Below, piece by piece: positions 1 through 8,509 of a DNA stretch of 19,256 nt. Made by a program: the position numbers and the translations under genes. The stretch comes from CAZLGO01 sp964559295 (GTDB taxonomy: Archaea; Methanobacteriota; Methanobacteria; Methanobacteriales; Methanobacteriaceae), in assembly GCA_964559295.1 (NCBI GenBank), contig CAZLGO010000031.1, positions 1 through 19,256 of the forward strand. The letters are read 5' to 3'. Below the pieces are notes generated by a model that had not been told where the DNA came from, did not search any database, and worked only from the letters and a program-made list of their open reading frames with translations. Every line of letters begins with the position of its first letter. The first letter of the stretch is position 1.

Positions 1-1300
1 GATCTAAAGCCTTTTTAATTGTTTTATCACCAAGATCAAGTGATTTTCCAATCATATCTTGCGCAATTTTGTCTAAAAACTCCGAATCAATATTTTCAGG
101 CGCAATCTTACTTTCCAAAGCTTCTATAACCATTTTCCCTACAATTTTGTGTGCAATCCTGAATGGAATATTCTTCTTTTGAACCATCACATCTGCAAGT
201 TCCGTAGCAGTTGAAAAGTTGGATTTTGCAAGCTCAGTTGCACGTTTTTTGTTGATTTTAATTGTAGATAACATTTCACATACAACATTCAACATTGATT
301 TTGCAGTGTCCACAGCATTCCAAAGATGCGGAGTTACCTCCTGTAAATCCCTGTTGTAGCTGTATGGCAATGCTTTTTGGATCGTTAAGATGGTTATAAG
401 CTCCCCATAAAGAGTCGCTGTTTTTGCTCTTGCAATTTCTGCAACGTCTGGATTCTTCTTCTGAGGCATTATGGATGAAGTTGATGAAAATTCATCTGCA
501 ATTTCAACAATACCAAACTCAAAGGTGCTCCAGATTATAAGCTCCTCACATATCTTGCTTAAAGTTGAGGCAAGCATGCAAAGGCAAAAAACCGTCTCTG
601 CTGCAAAGTCCCTTGAACTTACAGCATCTATTGAATTTTCCATTATGCTGTTGAATTCTAAAAGCTCGGTGGTCATCTCACGGTTTATATTAAAGCTTGT
701 GGTCGTCATAGCTGCGGAGCCGAGAGGATTCATGTCCACCCGCTTGTAAGCGTCTTTTAAACGTTCATAATCTCTTTTTAGGGCATTTGCATATGCAAGA
801 AGATGGTGGGCAAAGGTTGTGGGTTGTGCATGTTGAAGATGGGTGTAACCTACAATGACGGTTTCTGTATGTTTCTCTGCCATATCAAGGAGGGTTGCTA
901 TGAATTTCAGTATATCAGCTTTGATTTCTTCAATTTCCTTCTTTGAAACTAATCTGAGATCTGTTGCCACCTGATCGTTTCTTGATTTTGCTGTATGCAT
1001 GAATCCTGCAATATCGCCAATTTTTTGAGTCACATAATTTTCAACCGCCATATGGATGTCTTCCATGGATGGATCAAGATCAAGTACGTCAATACCCTCT
1101 TTTTTAAGCTCATGGAGAGCATTTATTATTTTATCTGCATCTTCTTGAGAAATTATCTTCTGCTTGGCAAGCATGATGGTATGTGCAATATTACACTCCA
1201 CATCAGCCTCAAAAATCCGCTCATCAAATTCCAAAGAAGAAGTAAAAGATGCAGCCTCCTTTTTCATCTTTCCCTTAAGTCTTCCTGCCCTTAGATTCAA
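1..1300 (-). CDS. argH: Argininosuccinate lyase (partial, C-terminus beyond window)
   Basis: The frame is open from 1300 to the left edge, about 433 codons; family members are about 470 residues, so only the C-terminal tail is missing. The product splits argininosuccinate into arginine and fumarate, the last step of arginine synthesis, in the cytoplasm. The fumarase/aspartase-superfamily signature [11 protein letters not shown] is at residues 275-285, with the [11 protein letters not shown] and [12 protein letters not shown] blocks before it. I place the start at a TTG (1300-1298): a GGTGAGG ribosome site lies just upstream, an in-frame TAG closes the frame at 1321-1319, and the product then begins [12 protein letters not shown] as expected for the family. 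It is the last visible gene of the ribosomal operon, 11 bases after the S27ae stop. Confidence 0.96.
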   Translation of the reverse strand, partial: MNLRAGRLKGKMKKEAASFTSSLEFDERIFEADVECNIAHTIMLAKQKIISQEDADKIINALHELKKEGIDVLDLDPSMEDIHMAVENYVTQKIGDIAGFMHTAKSRNDQVATDLRLVSKKEIEEIKADILKFIATLLDMAEKHTETVIVGYTHLQHAQPTTFAHHLLAYANALKRDYERLKDAYKRVDMNPLGSAAMTTTSFNINREMTTELLEFNSIMENSIDAVSSRDFAAETVFCLCMLASTLSKICEELIIWSTFEFGIVEIADEFSSTSSIMPQKKNPDVAEIARAKTATLYGELITILTIQKALPYSYNRDLQEVTPHLWNAVDTAKSMLNVVCEMLSTIKINKKRATELAKSNFSTATELADVMVQKKNIPFRIAHKIVGKMVIEALESKIAPENIDSEFLDKIAQDMIGKSLDLGDKTIKKALD

Positions 1301-1311
1301 AACATCCTCAC

Positions 1312-1467
1312 CTATCCTCTACCCTTCCATTGGGTGTAACCACATCTTCCGCAAGCGTACCGATCCCCATGATCTGCCATGAAAACACCATCTGAGCATC
1401 TAACACAGAAAGGATTTTTTCTTATGAGTTTGTTATCTTTGACTTCGTAAAGCTGGTGTTTCTTCAT
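1312..1467 (-). CDS. rps27ae: 30S ribosomal protein S27ae
   Basis: A 51-residue zinc-ribbon protein of the small ribosomal subunit. Two CxxC pairs (C21/C24 and C39/C42) form the zinc site, and the end reads [13 protein letters not shown], typical of archaeal S27ae. The start is an ATG (1467-1465) preceded by AAGGAGGAG with good spacing. That ribosome site is also the last three sense codons of S24e. The gene lies between S24e and argH in the translation operon. Length matches the family and nothing appears missing. Confidence 0.95.
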   Translation of the reverse strand: MKKHQLYEVKDNKLIRKNPFCVRCSDGVFMADHGDRYACGRCGYTQWKGRG

Positions 1468-1468
1468 T

Positions 1469-1925
1469 TTACTCCTCCTTAGGTNNNNNNNNNNNNNNNN
1501 NNNNNNNNNNNNNNNNNNNNNNNNNNNNNNNNNNNNNNNNNNNNNNNNNNNNNNNNNNNNNNNNNNNNNNNNNNNNNNNNNNNNTCTTCTTTAGGTTCTT
1601 CTTTAGGTTCTTCTTTAGGTTCTTCTTTAGGTTCTTCTTTAGGTTCTTCTTCCTGGTTCTTTGCTATTACATGTTTAGCTTCAATTTCCTTTAAATCATC
1701 CTCTGAATCATAGAGCTTTGCATAACCATTCGCTCTACCCTCTCCAAAGGTTGGTATTAGTTTATCCACAACAAGAAGCTTTTTATCTGCATTTAAGATT
1801 GAAAGAAGCTTATTTTTAACATCTAAGATCTTTGGAGTTCTTTCTCCTTTGTATAGACAGTCAAAATGTATTTCGGTCCTGTTTAAAAGAGGGTTTTCCC
1901 TTTGATCTTTTATTTTAATCTCCAT
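1469..1925 (-). CDS. rps24e: 30S ribosomal protein S24e with acidic repeat tail (interrupted by assembly gap)
   Basis: The N-terminal ~97 residues ([21 protein letters not shown] onward, with GYAKLYDS) are a complete S24e, a small-subunit protein. A charged tail of repeated Glu-Glu-Pro-Lys follows and enters 100 unknown bases. Beyond the gap the sequence reads CCT AAG GAG GAG TAA, i.e. Pro-Lys-Glu-Glu-stop, continuing the repeat. I therefore place the stop at 1471-1469. Taking the 100 Ns literally would give a different frame and a stop at 1481-1479. The ATG (1925) follows AAGGAGGT and overlaps the end of the dephospho-CoA kinase gene by 11 bases. True tail length is unknown. Confidence 0.9.
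1485..1584. other. Assembly gap (exactly 100 N)
   Basis: One hundred consecutive undetermined bases inside the coding sequence of the S24e tail, abutting a 12-bp tandem repeat. Exactly 100 is a usual scaffold placeholder, so the real length is not known. Confidence 0.95.
1585..1650 (-). repeat. 12-bp coding tandem repeat (Glu-Pro-Lys-Glu units)
   Basis: Five perfect copies of TTAGGTTCTTCT (plus strand), plus half a copy at the gap edge. On the coding strand each copy encodes Glu-Glu-Pro-Lys in the S24e tail. The copies are identical at the DNA level, which suggests recent slippage expansion and explains the assembly gap. Confidence 0.95.
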
Positions 1926-2427
1926 TTTTTACCTCCTTGAATTTTTTGATTAAATTTTTTGCTCTATCCTTTACCTTATCAACTTCCACGAGCACGATAC
2001 CCTCTCCTGGCTGACCATACAATATAAGAGAACCTTCTGAAGATTCCAAAACACAGGGAAGTACAGATAGGTCTTCTTCACCATCCACAACGATTAGAAC
2101 GTTCTTTTTGGATTTTTTGACCATGTCAATACCTTCCTTGATAACATCCCAGAGTTCATCTGTTATGGTACCAGGAGAGTTTTTAGCATGTAAAATGACC
2201 GCGTCATATTCTATCTTGTATTTTGATGGTTTTCTTTTAATTTTATAATCTATAACGCTAATATCTGGGGTTATCCCAGCATCTAAGAGATTTTTTGTTG
2301 TAACATCACCAACGGAGATCAGAAGATTACCTCCAGATAACAAATTCCCTAAATCATCTAAAGACGGATAAAGTCTTCCAAAAGGTCTCCTAAGAGTTGA
2401 TCTTAATTCTTTTTTTAGTATTAACAC
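1915..2427 (-). CDS. GTP-dependent dephospho-CoA kinase (DUF359 family)
   Basis: 170 residues matching the archaeal DUF359 family, with SVGDVTTKNLLDAGITPDISVIDYK near residues 38-60 and VVDGEEDLSVLPCVL near 113-127. A member from Thermococcus was shown to phosphorylate dephospho-CoA with GTP, the last step of CoA synthesis in archaea, which lack the usual CoaE; activity here is by family. The start is a GTG at 2427, sharing one base with the spt4 stop (TAGTG), so the two are probably translationally coupled. The 3' end overlaps the S24e start by 11 bases. Confidence 0.9.
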   Translation of the reverse strand: MLILKKELRSTLRRPFGRLYPSLDDLGNLLSGGNLLISVGDVTTKNLLDAGITPDISVIDYKIKRKPSKYKIEYDAVILHAKNSPGTITDELWDVIKEGIDMVKKSKKNVLIVVDGEEDLSVLPCVLESSEGSLILYGQPGEGIVLVEVDKVKDRAKNLIKKFKEVKNGD

Positions 2428-2612
2428 TATCTAACCCTCAATGCATATTCTCCAGGAAGATTTATACCAAGTTCTTTTGCAATGTCTGAATCTTCTGGAT
2501 CTATCACTATTAAAAAACCACTCCAGTTTCTTGAGGTGGATACGTTGCAAATAGGACATCGCTCCTCTTCCAACAATCTGTGACATGTTGTACATGCTTT
2601 TTTTGTAACCAT
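2427..2612 (-). CDS. spt4: Transcription elongation factor Spt4 (RpoE'')
   Basis: A 61-residue zinc protein. Cys7, Cys10, Cys19 and Cys22 (CTTCH and CPIC) bind zinc, and the C-terminal half (NWSGFLIVIDPEDSDIAKELGI) matches archaeal Spt4. With Spt5 it forms the clamp-binding processivity factor of RNA polymerase. The ATG is two bases after the rpoE stop. The neighbouring RNA polymerase subunit gene fits the role. Confidence 0.95.
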   Translation of the reverse strand: MVTKKACTTCHRLLEEERCPICNVSTSRNWSGFLIVIDPEDSDIAKELGINLPGEYALRVR

Positions 2613-2614
2613 TT

Positions 2615-3169
2615 TTATCTTCCTTTTTCTTTTTCCTTCTCAATCCATTCAAATCTTCCTAAACCTGGTTGGCGCATTGTAAGACCGATTTTAGTCTCTT
2701 TCGATGATTTTCCCTTGAGACTTAGGGCAACAATTCTTGCACGGACCTTATTTCCTTCTTCAAGTGTTCTCTTTGTTTCTTTGCCAATCAATGCTCCTCT
2801 CTTCCCATCGTAGTTTATATAATCGTCGGTTACTTGTGATACATGGACAAGACCATCCATAGGTCCTATTCTTACAAATGCCCCGAATTCGGTTATTTCA
2901 ATAACCTCTCCTTCAACGATCTCATGTAATTCAGGTTTAAAAAAAAGGGCGGTAAAGACAACATCATGATAAGCTGCGCCATCTCCTATTATAACTCTGC
3001 CGATCCCGATCTCTTCTATTTCCTTGACGGTAATCATCAAACCCAGGTTTTTGTCTATCTTTCCCATGTAACTTTCATTTAAACATTCAAACGCAACATC
3101 CTCTAATGGTTCGTCGAAGCGATCTGGTGGGATTCTTACTATGTCCTCGATTCTTGATATTAAATACAA
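2615..3169 (-). CDS. rpoE1: DNA-directed RNA polymerase subunit E' (Rpo7)
   Basis: 184 residues: an N-terminal RNP-like domain (about 1-80) and an S1 RNA-binding domain (about 83-165, with [26 protein letters not shown]). This is the stalk subunit equivalent to eukaryotic Rpb7, which binds emerging RNA and helps promoter opening. The start is a TTG at 3169, directly after the pyrophosphatase TAA, with AGGGGGA as ribosome site. The next in-frame ATG would remove over 30 conserved residues. Length matches the family. Confidence 0.95.
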   Translation of the reverse strand: MYLISRIEDIVRIPPDRFDEPLEDVAFECLNESYMGKIDKNLGLMITVKEIEEIGIGRVIIGDGAAYHDVVFTALFFKPELHEIVEGEVIEITEFGAFVRIGPMDGLVHVSQVTDDYINYDGKRGALIGKETKRTLEEGNKVRARIVALSLKGKSSKETKIGLTMRQPGLGRFEWIEKEKEKGR

Positions 3170-3691
3170 TTAAATCCCCCTATACAATTCTATAGAGTGG
3201 TTTATCGCTTCAAATGCCTTTTTAGCATTTTCCCATCCTAATACTTCTGTTATTTTTCCCTCAAGTTTTTTGTACTCCTCGAAAAAATGTGCTATCTCAT
3301 CTAAAAGATGCCTTGGAACATCGTCAATATCATCAATATCTGCACACATTGGATCATCAACCGGTACACCTATTATCTTATCATCCTGATCTCCGCTATC
3401 AAGCATTCTCATCATCCCAATGGGTCTTGTATTGATTATACATCCTGGAAAAGTTGGTTGATCCATTAAGACAAGAATATCCAAAGGGTCTCCATCGTCA
3501 TACAAGGTTTGTGGGATTATACCGTAGTCTGTAGGATAATGAAATGGGGAATATAAGACCCTATCAAGTGTAAATGCTTCCTTTTTTTTGTCATATTCGT
3601 ATTTATTTCTTGATCCTCTTGGAATTTCAATTACTGCATATACAACCTCTGGAGCAGAAGGTCCAGGTGGTATATCTTTCCATAGATTCAT
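3170..3691 (-). CDS. ppa: Inorganic pyrophosphatase, soluble family I
   Basis: 173 residues from the ATG at 3691, which follows AAGGAGG with six bases of spacing; an upstream in-frame TTG at 3712 has no such support. It hydrolyses pyrophosphate to phosphate and pulls tRNA charging and nucleic acid synthesis forward. The metal-binding signature DGDPLD lies at residues 66-71, and the active-site blocks [13 protein letters not shown] and [12 protein letters not shown] are intact. A second Asp cluster ([17 protein letters not shown]) is also as expected. The gene abuts rpoE1. Confidence 0.96.
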   Translation of the reverse strand: MNLWKDIPPGPSAPEVVYAVIEIPRGSRNKYEYDKKKEAFTLDRVLYSPFHYPTDYGIIPQTLYDDGDPLDILVLMDQPTFPGCIINTRPIGMMRMLDSGDQDDKIIGVPVDDPMCADIDDIDDVPRHLLDEIAHFFEEYKKLEGKITEVLGWENAKKAFEAINHSIELYRGI

Positions 3692-3709
3692 AGAATTCCT
3701 CCTTACAAG

Positions 3710-3729
3710 CAACCTTTTAGAAAAGGTTG
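3710..3729 (-). promoter_or_regulatory. Perfect hairpin in the leader just upstream of ppa
   Basis: CAACCTTTTAGAAAAGGTTG is a perfect inverted repeat, a 9-bp stem with a 2-base centre (8 bp and 4 bases in RNA). It ends about 5 bases before the AAGGAGG ribosome site of ppa and lies after the PIN gene stop. No U-run follows on the minus strand, so it is not a classic terminator. It could be an RNA-processing site or a translational control hairpin. Confidence 0.55.
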
Positions 3730-3761
3730 ATCAAAACTTATCTATTTGTATGATTTTATTA

Positions 3762-4165
3762 CTAAACACCCAAGTATCCATCAACTGCCAAGTATTTTCT
3801 CTGGCGTAGATATACAACAGTAATACCTTCATTTTTTGCTTTTTTTCTTAATTTACGATCGTTTGTACATAAGACCTTTGATATGCGAAGAAGGGCATCA
3901 TCAACATTTTCATTTTCATCGAGATCTACTTTAATTACTTTGATAGGGGGTGAACAGGCAATTTCAAGAGCAACGGAAGCTGCGATACTATTAGAGCCTT
4001 TGGATCTTTTTTTTATCCGTTCAAGCTCATCAATAACAAAGGACGGAACCAATAATCCATATGAAGGTAAAATTCTTTCAAGTTCAGATATGATATCAAC
4101 CTGAAACTGAAAAGACGTCATAAAAAATTTGCATCAAGAATTGCTTTTTTATTTGATAATACCAT
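3762..4165 (-). CDS. PIN-domain ribonuclease-like protein (Fcf1/VapC9-like), reading frame shifted by one base
   Basis: The continuous frame from ATG 4121 gives 119 residues with PIN features: Glu in VIDELERI, Asp in VDDALLRI and the [10 protein letters not shown] motif, ending in [10 protein letters not shown], as in archaeal PIN proteins related to rRNA-processing Fcf1. It lacks the start of the fold. In another frame an ATG at 4165-4163, inside the eIF2-gamma end, gives [14 protein letters not shown], including the first catalytic Asp (DAN). That frame meets TGA at 4120-4118, directly after T TTT TTA. A -1 shift at this heptamer, or one more T, joins the two parts into a 134-residue PIN protein. 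Sequencing error, mutation and programmed frameshifting are all possible. It overlaps the eIF2-gamma gene by 17 bases. Confidence 0.8.
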
Positions 4166-5375
4166 ATCCAATTAACCTCCATCTTGCCCCAACACGTCGA
4201 CTTAAGGCAATTCTTTGCCCTGGTTTGGCACATACAGGTAATTTAAGTTTCACATCACTTTCATCATCCCTTGCACTTGTTACAACACCAATGGTTGTTG
4301 CGGTTCCCACGTTTATCATAAGAGGTTCTGTGGTCTTTATAGGTTCAACTGCTCTCTCTTCTTTTGTACCTACCACTCTCTCAAGTAAGTAGGTCTTTAT
4401 GGTAAAATCATGCAAAACTGGGGGAAGTGTTCCAGGTTCTCCAGCAACAGAGCCGGAAAGGGAATCAGCTTTAGTTAAAGATGGATCTAACTTTGTACCA
4501 ACACCTACAAGTCCTCCAGGACCAACTTCATCTACAGACTCGCCTCCTGCGATCAAGCTTACAATCTCGGAATATAGACTTATCCAGGATACCCTCCCAG
4601 CTTTTTCAACCCTTATACCAGGTTTTATTTCAATATCTTCACCGAGCCTGAACTTTCCCTGAACAAGAGAGCCACCTATTACTCCTCCAACAATATCCTT
4701 GGGCGGACATCCTGGTTTGTTGATGTCAAAGGATCTTGCAACGTACATCATAGCAGGTTTGTCCCATTGGCGCTTAGGGCTTTTGATACGATCCTGGATC
4801 GCCTGGATCAAAATATCCATGTTTGCACCATGCTGTGCTGAAACTGGTATTATTGGTGCATTCTCTGCACAGGTTCCAGCTACAAATTCTTTTATTTCGT
4901 GGTAGTTTTCTAAAGCCCTGTCGCTTGACACAATATCGATTTTGTTTTGAACCACCACCACGTCTTTAACTCCTATAACATCAAGTGCCATGAGATGTTC
5001 CTTTGTCTGAGGTTGAGGGCATGGTTCATTTGCAGCTATTACTAAAATAGCTCCATCCATTATAGCGGCACCTGATAACATGGTTGCCATTAAGGTTTCG
5101 TGACCTGGAGAATCTACAAAAGACACTTTTCTCAAAGTCTCTGTATCTGATCCACAATGCTTACATATGATCGCAGTACCATAGCAAGAAGGAGCAGGAC
5201 ATACAGGACATTTTCTGAATGTTACATCTGCATAACCTAACCTTATCGAAATTCCTCTTTTTGCCTCTTCGCTATGGGTGTCGGTCCATACACCAGATAA
5301 TGCTTTTGTCAGTGTAGTTTTTCCATGATCAACATGCCCCACAAGTCCTATGTTTACTTCAGATTGTATTTTCAC
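4149..5375 (-). CDS. eif2g: Translation initiation factor 2 subunit gamma
   Basis: 408 residues. The GTPase core has G1 GHVDHGKT (13-20), G3 DSPGH (88-92) and G4 NKID (144-147). A zinc knuckle with Cys56, Cys59, Cys71 and Cys74 sits inside the G domain, a hallmark of aIF2-gamma. Two beta-barrel domains follow. With alpha and beta subunits it carries initiator Met-tRNA to the small ribosomal subunit. The start is a GTG at 5375, following AAGGTGT and three bases after the S6e stop codon. Length fits the family. Confidence 0.97.
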   Translation of the reverse strand: MKIQSEVNIGLVGHVDHGKTTLTKALSGVWTDTHSEEAKRGISIRLGYADVTFRKCPVCPAPSCYGTAIICKHCGSDTETLRKVSFVDSPGHETLMATMLSGAAIMDGAILVIAANEPCPQPQTKEHLMALDVIGVKDVVVVQNKIDIVSSDRALENYHEIKEFVAGTCAENAPIIPVSAQHGANMDILIQAIQDRIKSPKRQWDKPAMMYVARSFDINKPGCPPKDIVGGVIGGSLVQGKFRLGEDIEIKPGIRVEKAGRVSWISLYSEIVSLIAGGESVDEVGPGGLVGVGTKLDPSLTKADSLSGSVAGEPGTLPPVLHDFTIKTYLLERVVGTKEERAVEPIKTTEPLMINVGTATTIGVVTSARDDESDVKLKLPVCAKPGQRIALSRRVGARWRLIGYGIIK

Positions 5376-5378
5376 AAG

Positions 5379-5753
5379 TTACACCTTTAGAATTTCCTCT
5401 ATGTTCCCCTCACCCTTTTTTGTGATGATTGTATTGATCTGCACAATGTCTTCTGATATCGTGTTTCCTCGAAGGGTTTTTCTTCTCCGCTGCCCTCTTA
5501 TCTTTGGTTTAAATCCAACTCCTCCTGATAAGAGGCTTCTTATTCTTCTTGGTCCTTCTATATCCTTTTTCATAGGAAAACCGTTTTTATCACTTCCACC
5601 TGTTATTTTAAGTTTATATCCCTTCAAACCAACGATTGAACCATCGAATTCATCGCCGATTTTATATCCAACTAAACTTTTTGCTTGATCACCTTCAACT
5701 TCAATTTGATAACTCTTATCATCTTCTGAAATGACCAGTCTAAATGCCAACAT
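5379..5753 (-). CDS. rps6e: 30S ribosomal protein S6e
   Basis: 124 residues, the short archaeal form. It contains GDEFDGSIVGLKGYKLKITGGSDKNGFPM and GPRRIRSLLSGGVGFKPK, and RGQRRRKTLRGNTIS near 87-101. The ATG at 5753 follows GGAGGAGAT. A strong TATA-like element lies in the 58 bases upstream, so this gene may also have its own promoter inside the operon. Confidence 0.96.
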   Translation of the reverse strand: MLAFRLVISEDDKSYQIEVEGDQAKSLVGYKIGDEFDGSIVGLKGYKLKITGGSDKNGFPMKKDIEGPRRIRSLLSGGVGFKPKIRGQRRRKTLRGNTISEDIVQINTIITKKGEGNIEEILKV

Positions 5754-5786
5754 ATCTCCTCCTTCTTATTTTGGTTTTTTATAATC

Positions 5787-5795
5787 TTTTATATA
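5787..5795 (-). promoter_or_regulatory. Candidate internal TATA box for S6e
   Basis: The minus strand reads TATATAAAA about 34 bases before the S6e ATG, in an AT-rich gap after infB. Transcription would start near 5767, leaving a short leader that still contains the GGAGGAG ribosome site. Supported by sequence and position only. Confidence 0.45.
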
Positions 5796-5811
5796 TTTAT
5801 TGTTTTCTTCT

Positions 5812-7590
5812 TTAGTAGATTCCCCAGTCTGGATTTTCCTTCCTTTTTATTTCTACTATTTCATTGAGAGTTTCGTATTCATTTTCACTAAGTTTGTTCT
5901 TGAGTTCTGATTCTAATACCTTGTAGTGACTCTCTGGTATATCAACGTACAATATATCTCCTTCACCAAAGCTTCTTCCAAAAACTGCATCAGCTATTGC
6001 CATGGCAACCCTTTGACCAGAAGACGCGTACTTTAAGCTTTCTCCTCTATCCTGCATACTTTCAACCTTTCCAACTCTTCTCCCGTCTTCTCTCATTAGG
6101 ACATAATTTCGCTTTACTTTCCCGCTTAAAACTTCAATACCTACAATTGCAGGTTTGCTATGCCTAAATATCAATTTTGGAATTATTCTTATTTTAGCAG
6201 GGCGTATTATAGCATCAAGCCATTTTCTTTTCTTCTTTTCTTCTTCAGTTTTTATCCATTCTTCGTAATCTTCTGTCAATTGATATATAACATTTCCAGA
6301 GAAGAGTTTTATACCAGATTCCTTTATCTTTTCTGCTGCAGATGGAAGAACCTTGACATTAAAGGCTACAATGACTCCATAGAGCGGATCTTCTTCTTTC
6401 ACAATCGAAGCCCCAATTACATCCTTTTTTGATACGTCTCCAATGTCTGCAACCCTTATTGGGACTCTCATGTTTCTTAGCATGTTAACCAAAGCTTCAA
6501 GTGAACCTAAGGTATCTGCTTTTATGGTAACACCTATCTCATCAGTATCGATTTTTATGCTCTCAATTTCCCCCAAAATCTCTTCTTTCGCTTCTTTGAT
6601 ATTTTCTTTCACAACTCGAAGTGGCGAACCTGCGATTGCACCCTCTATATGCGGAGCTACTATCTTTATCCCTGCAGCTGCTACAACCTCGTCAACCTTC
6701 TCAAACCTCTCTTTTGATTCTCTTATCTCCTCAAGGGGTTTTGGTTTTAGAAGTGATCTTACCTTCGTTGTTATAACATTTTCTTGAGTTGTAAGAGCAA
6801 TTACATCGCCTTTTTTTATTATTCCATCGTATATAATAGTGTCAATGGCCAATCCAAGTCCTATTTCTTCTTTTACTTCAAGAATGGTCCCTTTTGCCGG
6901 AACATCTGTCTCTATCTGCAACTGTTCCTTTAGATACTGTTTGGCAAGTCCCATAAGCATGGCTAAAAGTTCAGGTACGCCTTCACCTGTTTTTGCGCTT
7001 ACAGGAATTATGGAAACCTGCTTTCTAAAGTCTCTTACCCTATCAAATCTTTCTGAAGCGAAGCCCTCTTCATGCAGAGTTCCCACAAGCTCATATACTT
7101 TATTGTCCAATGTATCACAAACACTTGGAGCTTGTTTAGGATAGCTTTCAAGAAAAGGAAGGTTTTCATGTGGTTGCCATCCATATGTTTTATCAATTTT
7201 GTTTGCTGCAACGACAAATGGAGTTTTATATAACTTTAGGATTCCTAAAGCTTCGTGTGTTTGTGGCTTAAATCCTTCATTAACATCAACAACAAGGATC
7301 GCAAGATCAGCTAATGCACCCCCTCTTTTTCGCAAAGTAGTAAAAGCTTCGTGACCTGGAGTATCAACAAAAAGAAGTCCTGGAATGGTTTTTTTAATAG
7401 CAAATTTCCTAAAAAACTCGCCGCAGATGTTCTCTATAACGTCTATGGGAATCTCTGTTGCACCAATGTGTTGAGTTATCCCACCTGCTTCCTTTTGAGC
7501 TATGGCACTTCCTCTTATAAAATCTAGGAGAGTGGTCTTTCCATGATCAACATGACCCAGCACAGATACTATAGGGGATCGAATTTTCAA
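5812..7590 (-). CDS. infB: Translation initiation factor aIF5B (IF-2-like)
   Basis: 592 residues from the TTG at 7590, beginning [21 protein letters not shown]1 is at 12-19, G3 DTPGH at 76-80 and G4 NKID at 130-133, followed by domains II, III and IV. This is the universal initiation GTPase (eIF5B/IF2) that promotes subunit joining. The short N-terminus is typical of archaea, and no intein interrupts the GTPase motifs. I prefer the TTG at 7590 because GAGGAGGT lies just upstream; an in-frame TTG at 7614 would add eight residues but would place this ribosome site inside the gene. Transcription from ndk has to cross a T-rich stretch to reach it. Confidence 0.95.
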   Translation of the reverse strand: MKIRSPIVSVLGHVDHGKTTLLDFIRGSAIAQKEAGGITQHIGATEIPIDVIENICGEFFRKFAIKKTIPGLLFVDTPGHEAFTTLRKRGGALADLAILVVDVNEGFKPQTHEALGILKLYKTPFVVAANKIDKTYGWQPHENLPFLESYPKQAPSVCDTLDNKVYELVGTLHEEGFASERFDRVRDFRKQVSIIPVSAKTGEGVPELLAMLMGLAKQYLKEQLQIETDVPAKGTILEVKEEIGLGLAIDTIIYDGIIKKGDVIALTTQENVITTKVRSLLKPKPLEEIRESKERFEKVDEVVAAAGIKIVAPHIEGAIAGSPLRVVKENIKEAKEEILGEIESIKIDTDEIGVTIKADTLGSLEALVNMLRNMRVPIRVADIGDVSKKDVIGASIVKEEDPLYGVIVAFNVKVLPSAAEKIKESGIKLFSGNVIYQLTEDYEEWIKTEEEKKKRKWLDAIIRPAKIRIIPKLIFRHSKPAIVGIEVLSGKVKRNYVLMREDGRRVGKVESMQDRGESLKYASSGQRVAMAIADAVFGRSFGEGDILYVDIPESHYKVLESELKNKLSENEYETLNEIVEIKRKENPDWGIY

Positions 7591-7612
7591 CTTAACCTCC
7601 TCTTTTATGGAC

Positions 7613-7634
7613 AAAAAAAATAACGAGATAAAAA
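7613..7634 (-). terminator. T-rich tract between ndk and infB, possible partial terminator
   Basis: Right after the ndk stop the coding strand carries five Ts and then eight Ts, separated by ATCTCGTTA. Archaeal RNA polymerase can stop at such U-runs without a hairpin. Here it may set the ratio of upstream to downstream operon transcripts. Confidence 0.35.
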
Positions 7635-7638
7635 TAAA

Positions 7639-8097
7639 CTATGGTTTTTCGTATATTAGGTGTTCGTCTGGTATTTTGTAGCTGTGAATCTCAGAATCAT
7701 CAAAAAACAATTCTATTTCCCTTTTTGCAGATTCTGGTGAATCGGATGCATGGATTATATTTCTACCTGTATTTATGGCATAATCTCCTCTTATAGTCCC
7801 CAGATCTGCTTTTTTTGGGTCTGTGGCACCAATCATCCTTCTTATAACACTTATGCAATCATCCCCCTCTATTACCATAACAAGGGTTGGGGATGAGGTT
7901 ACATACCATACAAGCTCATCAAAGAAAGGCTTTTTTTTGTGTTCAGCGTAGTGCTCTTCTGCAAGATTTTTGCTGACCTTTATCATCTTCGCAGCTACAA
8001 TCTTAAGCCCACGTTCCTCGAATCTGCTTATTATTTTTCCTATCATTCTTCTAAGTAAAGCATCGGGTTTTAGCATTACAAAGCTTCTTTCTATCAT
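7639..8097 (-). CDS. ndk: Nucleoside diphosphate kinase
   Basis: 152 residues from the ATG at 8097, beginning [13 protein letters not shown] as the family does; an ATG at 8109 would add Met-Gly-Lys-Lys. It moves the gamma phosphate between nucleoside tri- and diphosphates. The catalytic His116 lies in [12 protein letters not shown], and the [17 protein letters not shown] block is intact. The start overlaps the L24e stop as ATGA, so coupled translation is likely. Supply of GTP for the initiation factors next door fits the context. Confidence 0.95.
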   Translation of the reverse strand: MIERSFVMLKPDALLRRMIGKIISRFEERGLKIVAAKMIKVSKNLAEEHYAEHKKKPFFDELVWYVTSSPTLVMVIEGDDCISVIRRMIGATDPKKADLGTIRGDYAINTGRNIIHASDSPESAKREIELFFDDSEIHSYKIPDEHLIYEKP

Positions 8098-8255
8098 TTT
8101 CTTGCCCATTTTACCCTTCTTGGAACCCTTTTTAATTTAATCATGTTCTTTTCACAATTGCTGCTACAGAAAAAATACACAGTTCCATCTTTTTTCACGT
8201 ACATTTTACCTGTCCCTTTTTCAATTTCTCTGCCGCAGAATGAACACTTTCTCAT
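8094..8255 (-). CDS. rpl24e: 50S ribosomal protein L24e
   Basis: 53 residues, beginning [20 protein letters not shown] and ending [11 protein letters not shown]. The Cys4/Cys7 and Cys30/Cys34 pairs form the zinc site of L24e, a large-subunit protein. The ATG at 8255 follows AGGTGT. The stop TGA overlaps the ndk start (ATGA at 8097-8094). Confidence 0.95.
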   Translation of the reverse strand: MRKCSFCGREIEKGTGKMYVKKDGTVYFFCSSNCEKNMIKLKRVPRRVKWARK

Positions 8256-8269
8256 ATGAACACCTATCA

Positions 8270-8476
8270 TTAAGGAATACGAATTTCTTTAGCCTCTCTT
8301 ACAGTGTCAAGCAACATGAGTATGTCGCCTTCTCGTATAGGTCCCATAACATTCCTTGTTAGTATTCTTCCTTTATCTCGTCCTTCAAGTATCCTACATT
8401 TTATTTGCATGACTTCTCCTGTCATCCCTGTCCTCTTCAGAACTTCGATTACTTCAGCTGCAGCTGCTTCCTCCAT
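8270..8476 (-). CDS. rps28e: 30S ribosomal protein S28e
   Basis: 68 residues starting [20 protein letters not shown] and containing [22 protein letters not shown], the S28e OB-fold core; it binds near the mRNA exit site of the small subunit. The ATG at 8476 follows AGGTGAT with ideal spacing; a longer frame upstream lacks a suitable site. It is the second gene of the operon, 33 bases after L7Ae. Confidence 0.96.
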   Translation of the reverse strand: MEEAAAAEVIEVLKRTGMTGEVMQIKCRILEGRDKGRILTRNVMGPIREGDILMLLDTVREAKEIRIP

Positions 8477-8509
8477 ATAATCACCTTTTTGTAAAAATAA
8501 AAGCAATAT

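Noticed and set aside
471..749. 92-codon plus-strand frame
   Set aside because: It lies wholly inside argH on the opposite strand, has no ribosome site and reads as low-grade Ser/Ile-rich sequence.
1479..1484. Stop of S24e at 1481-1479, as obtained when the 100 Ns are read literally
   Set aside because: The DNA after the gap resumes the Pro-Lys-Glu-Glu repeat in another frame and ends at TAA 1471-1469.
1585..1650. CRISPR or mobile-element repeat
   Set aside because: The 12-bp units are contiguous, have no spacers, keep the reading frame and encode a charged protein tail.
3762..4165. VapBC-type toxin-antitoxin module
   Set aside because: No antitoxin-like small gene is adjacent. The gene overlaps eIF2-gamma inside a conserved translation operon and resembles the Fcf1-like housekeeping PIN group.
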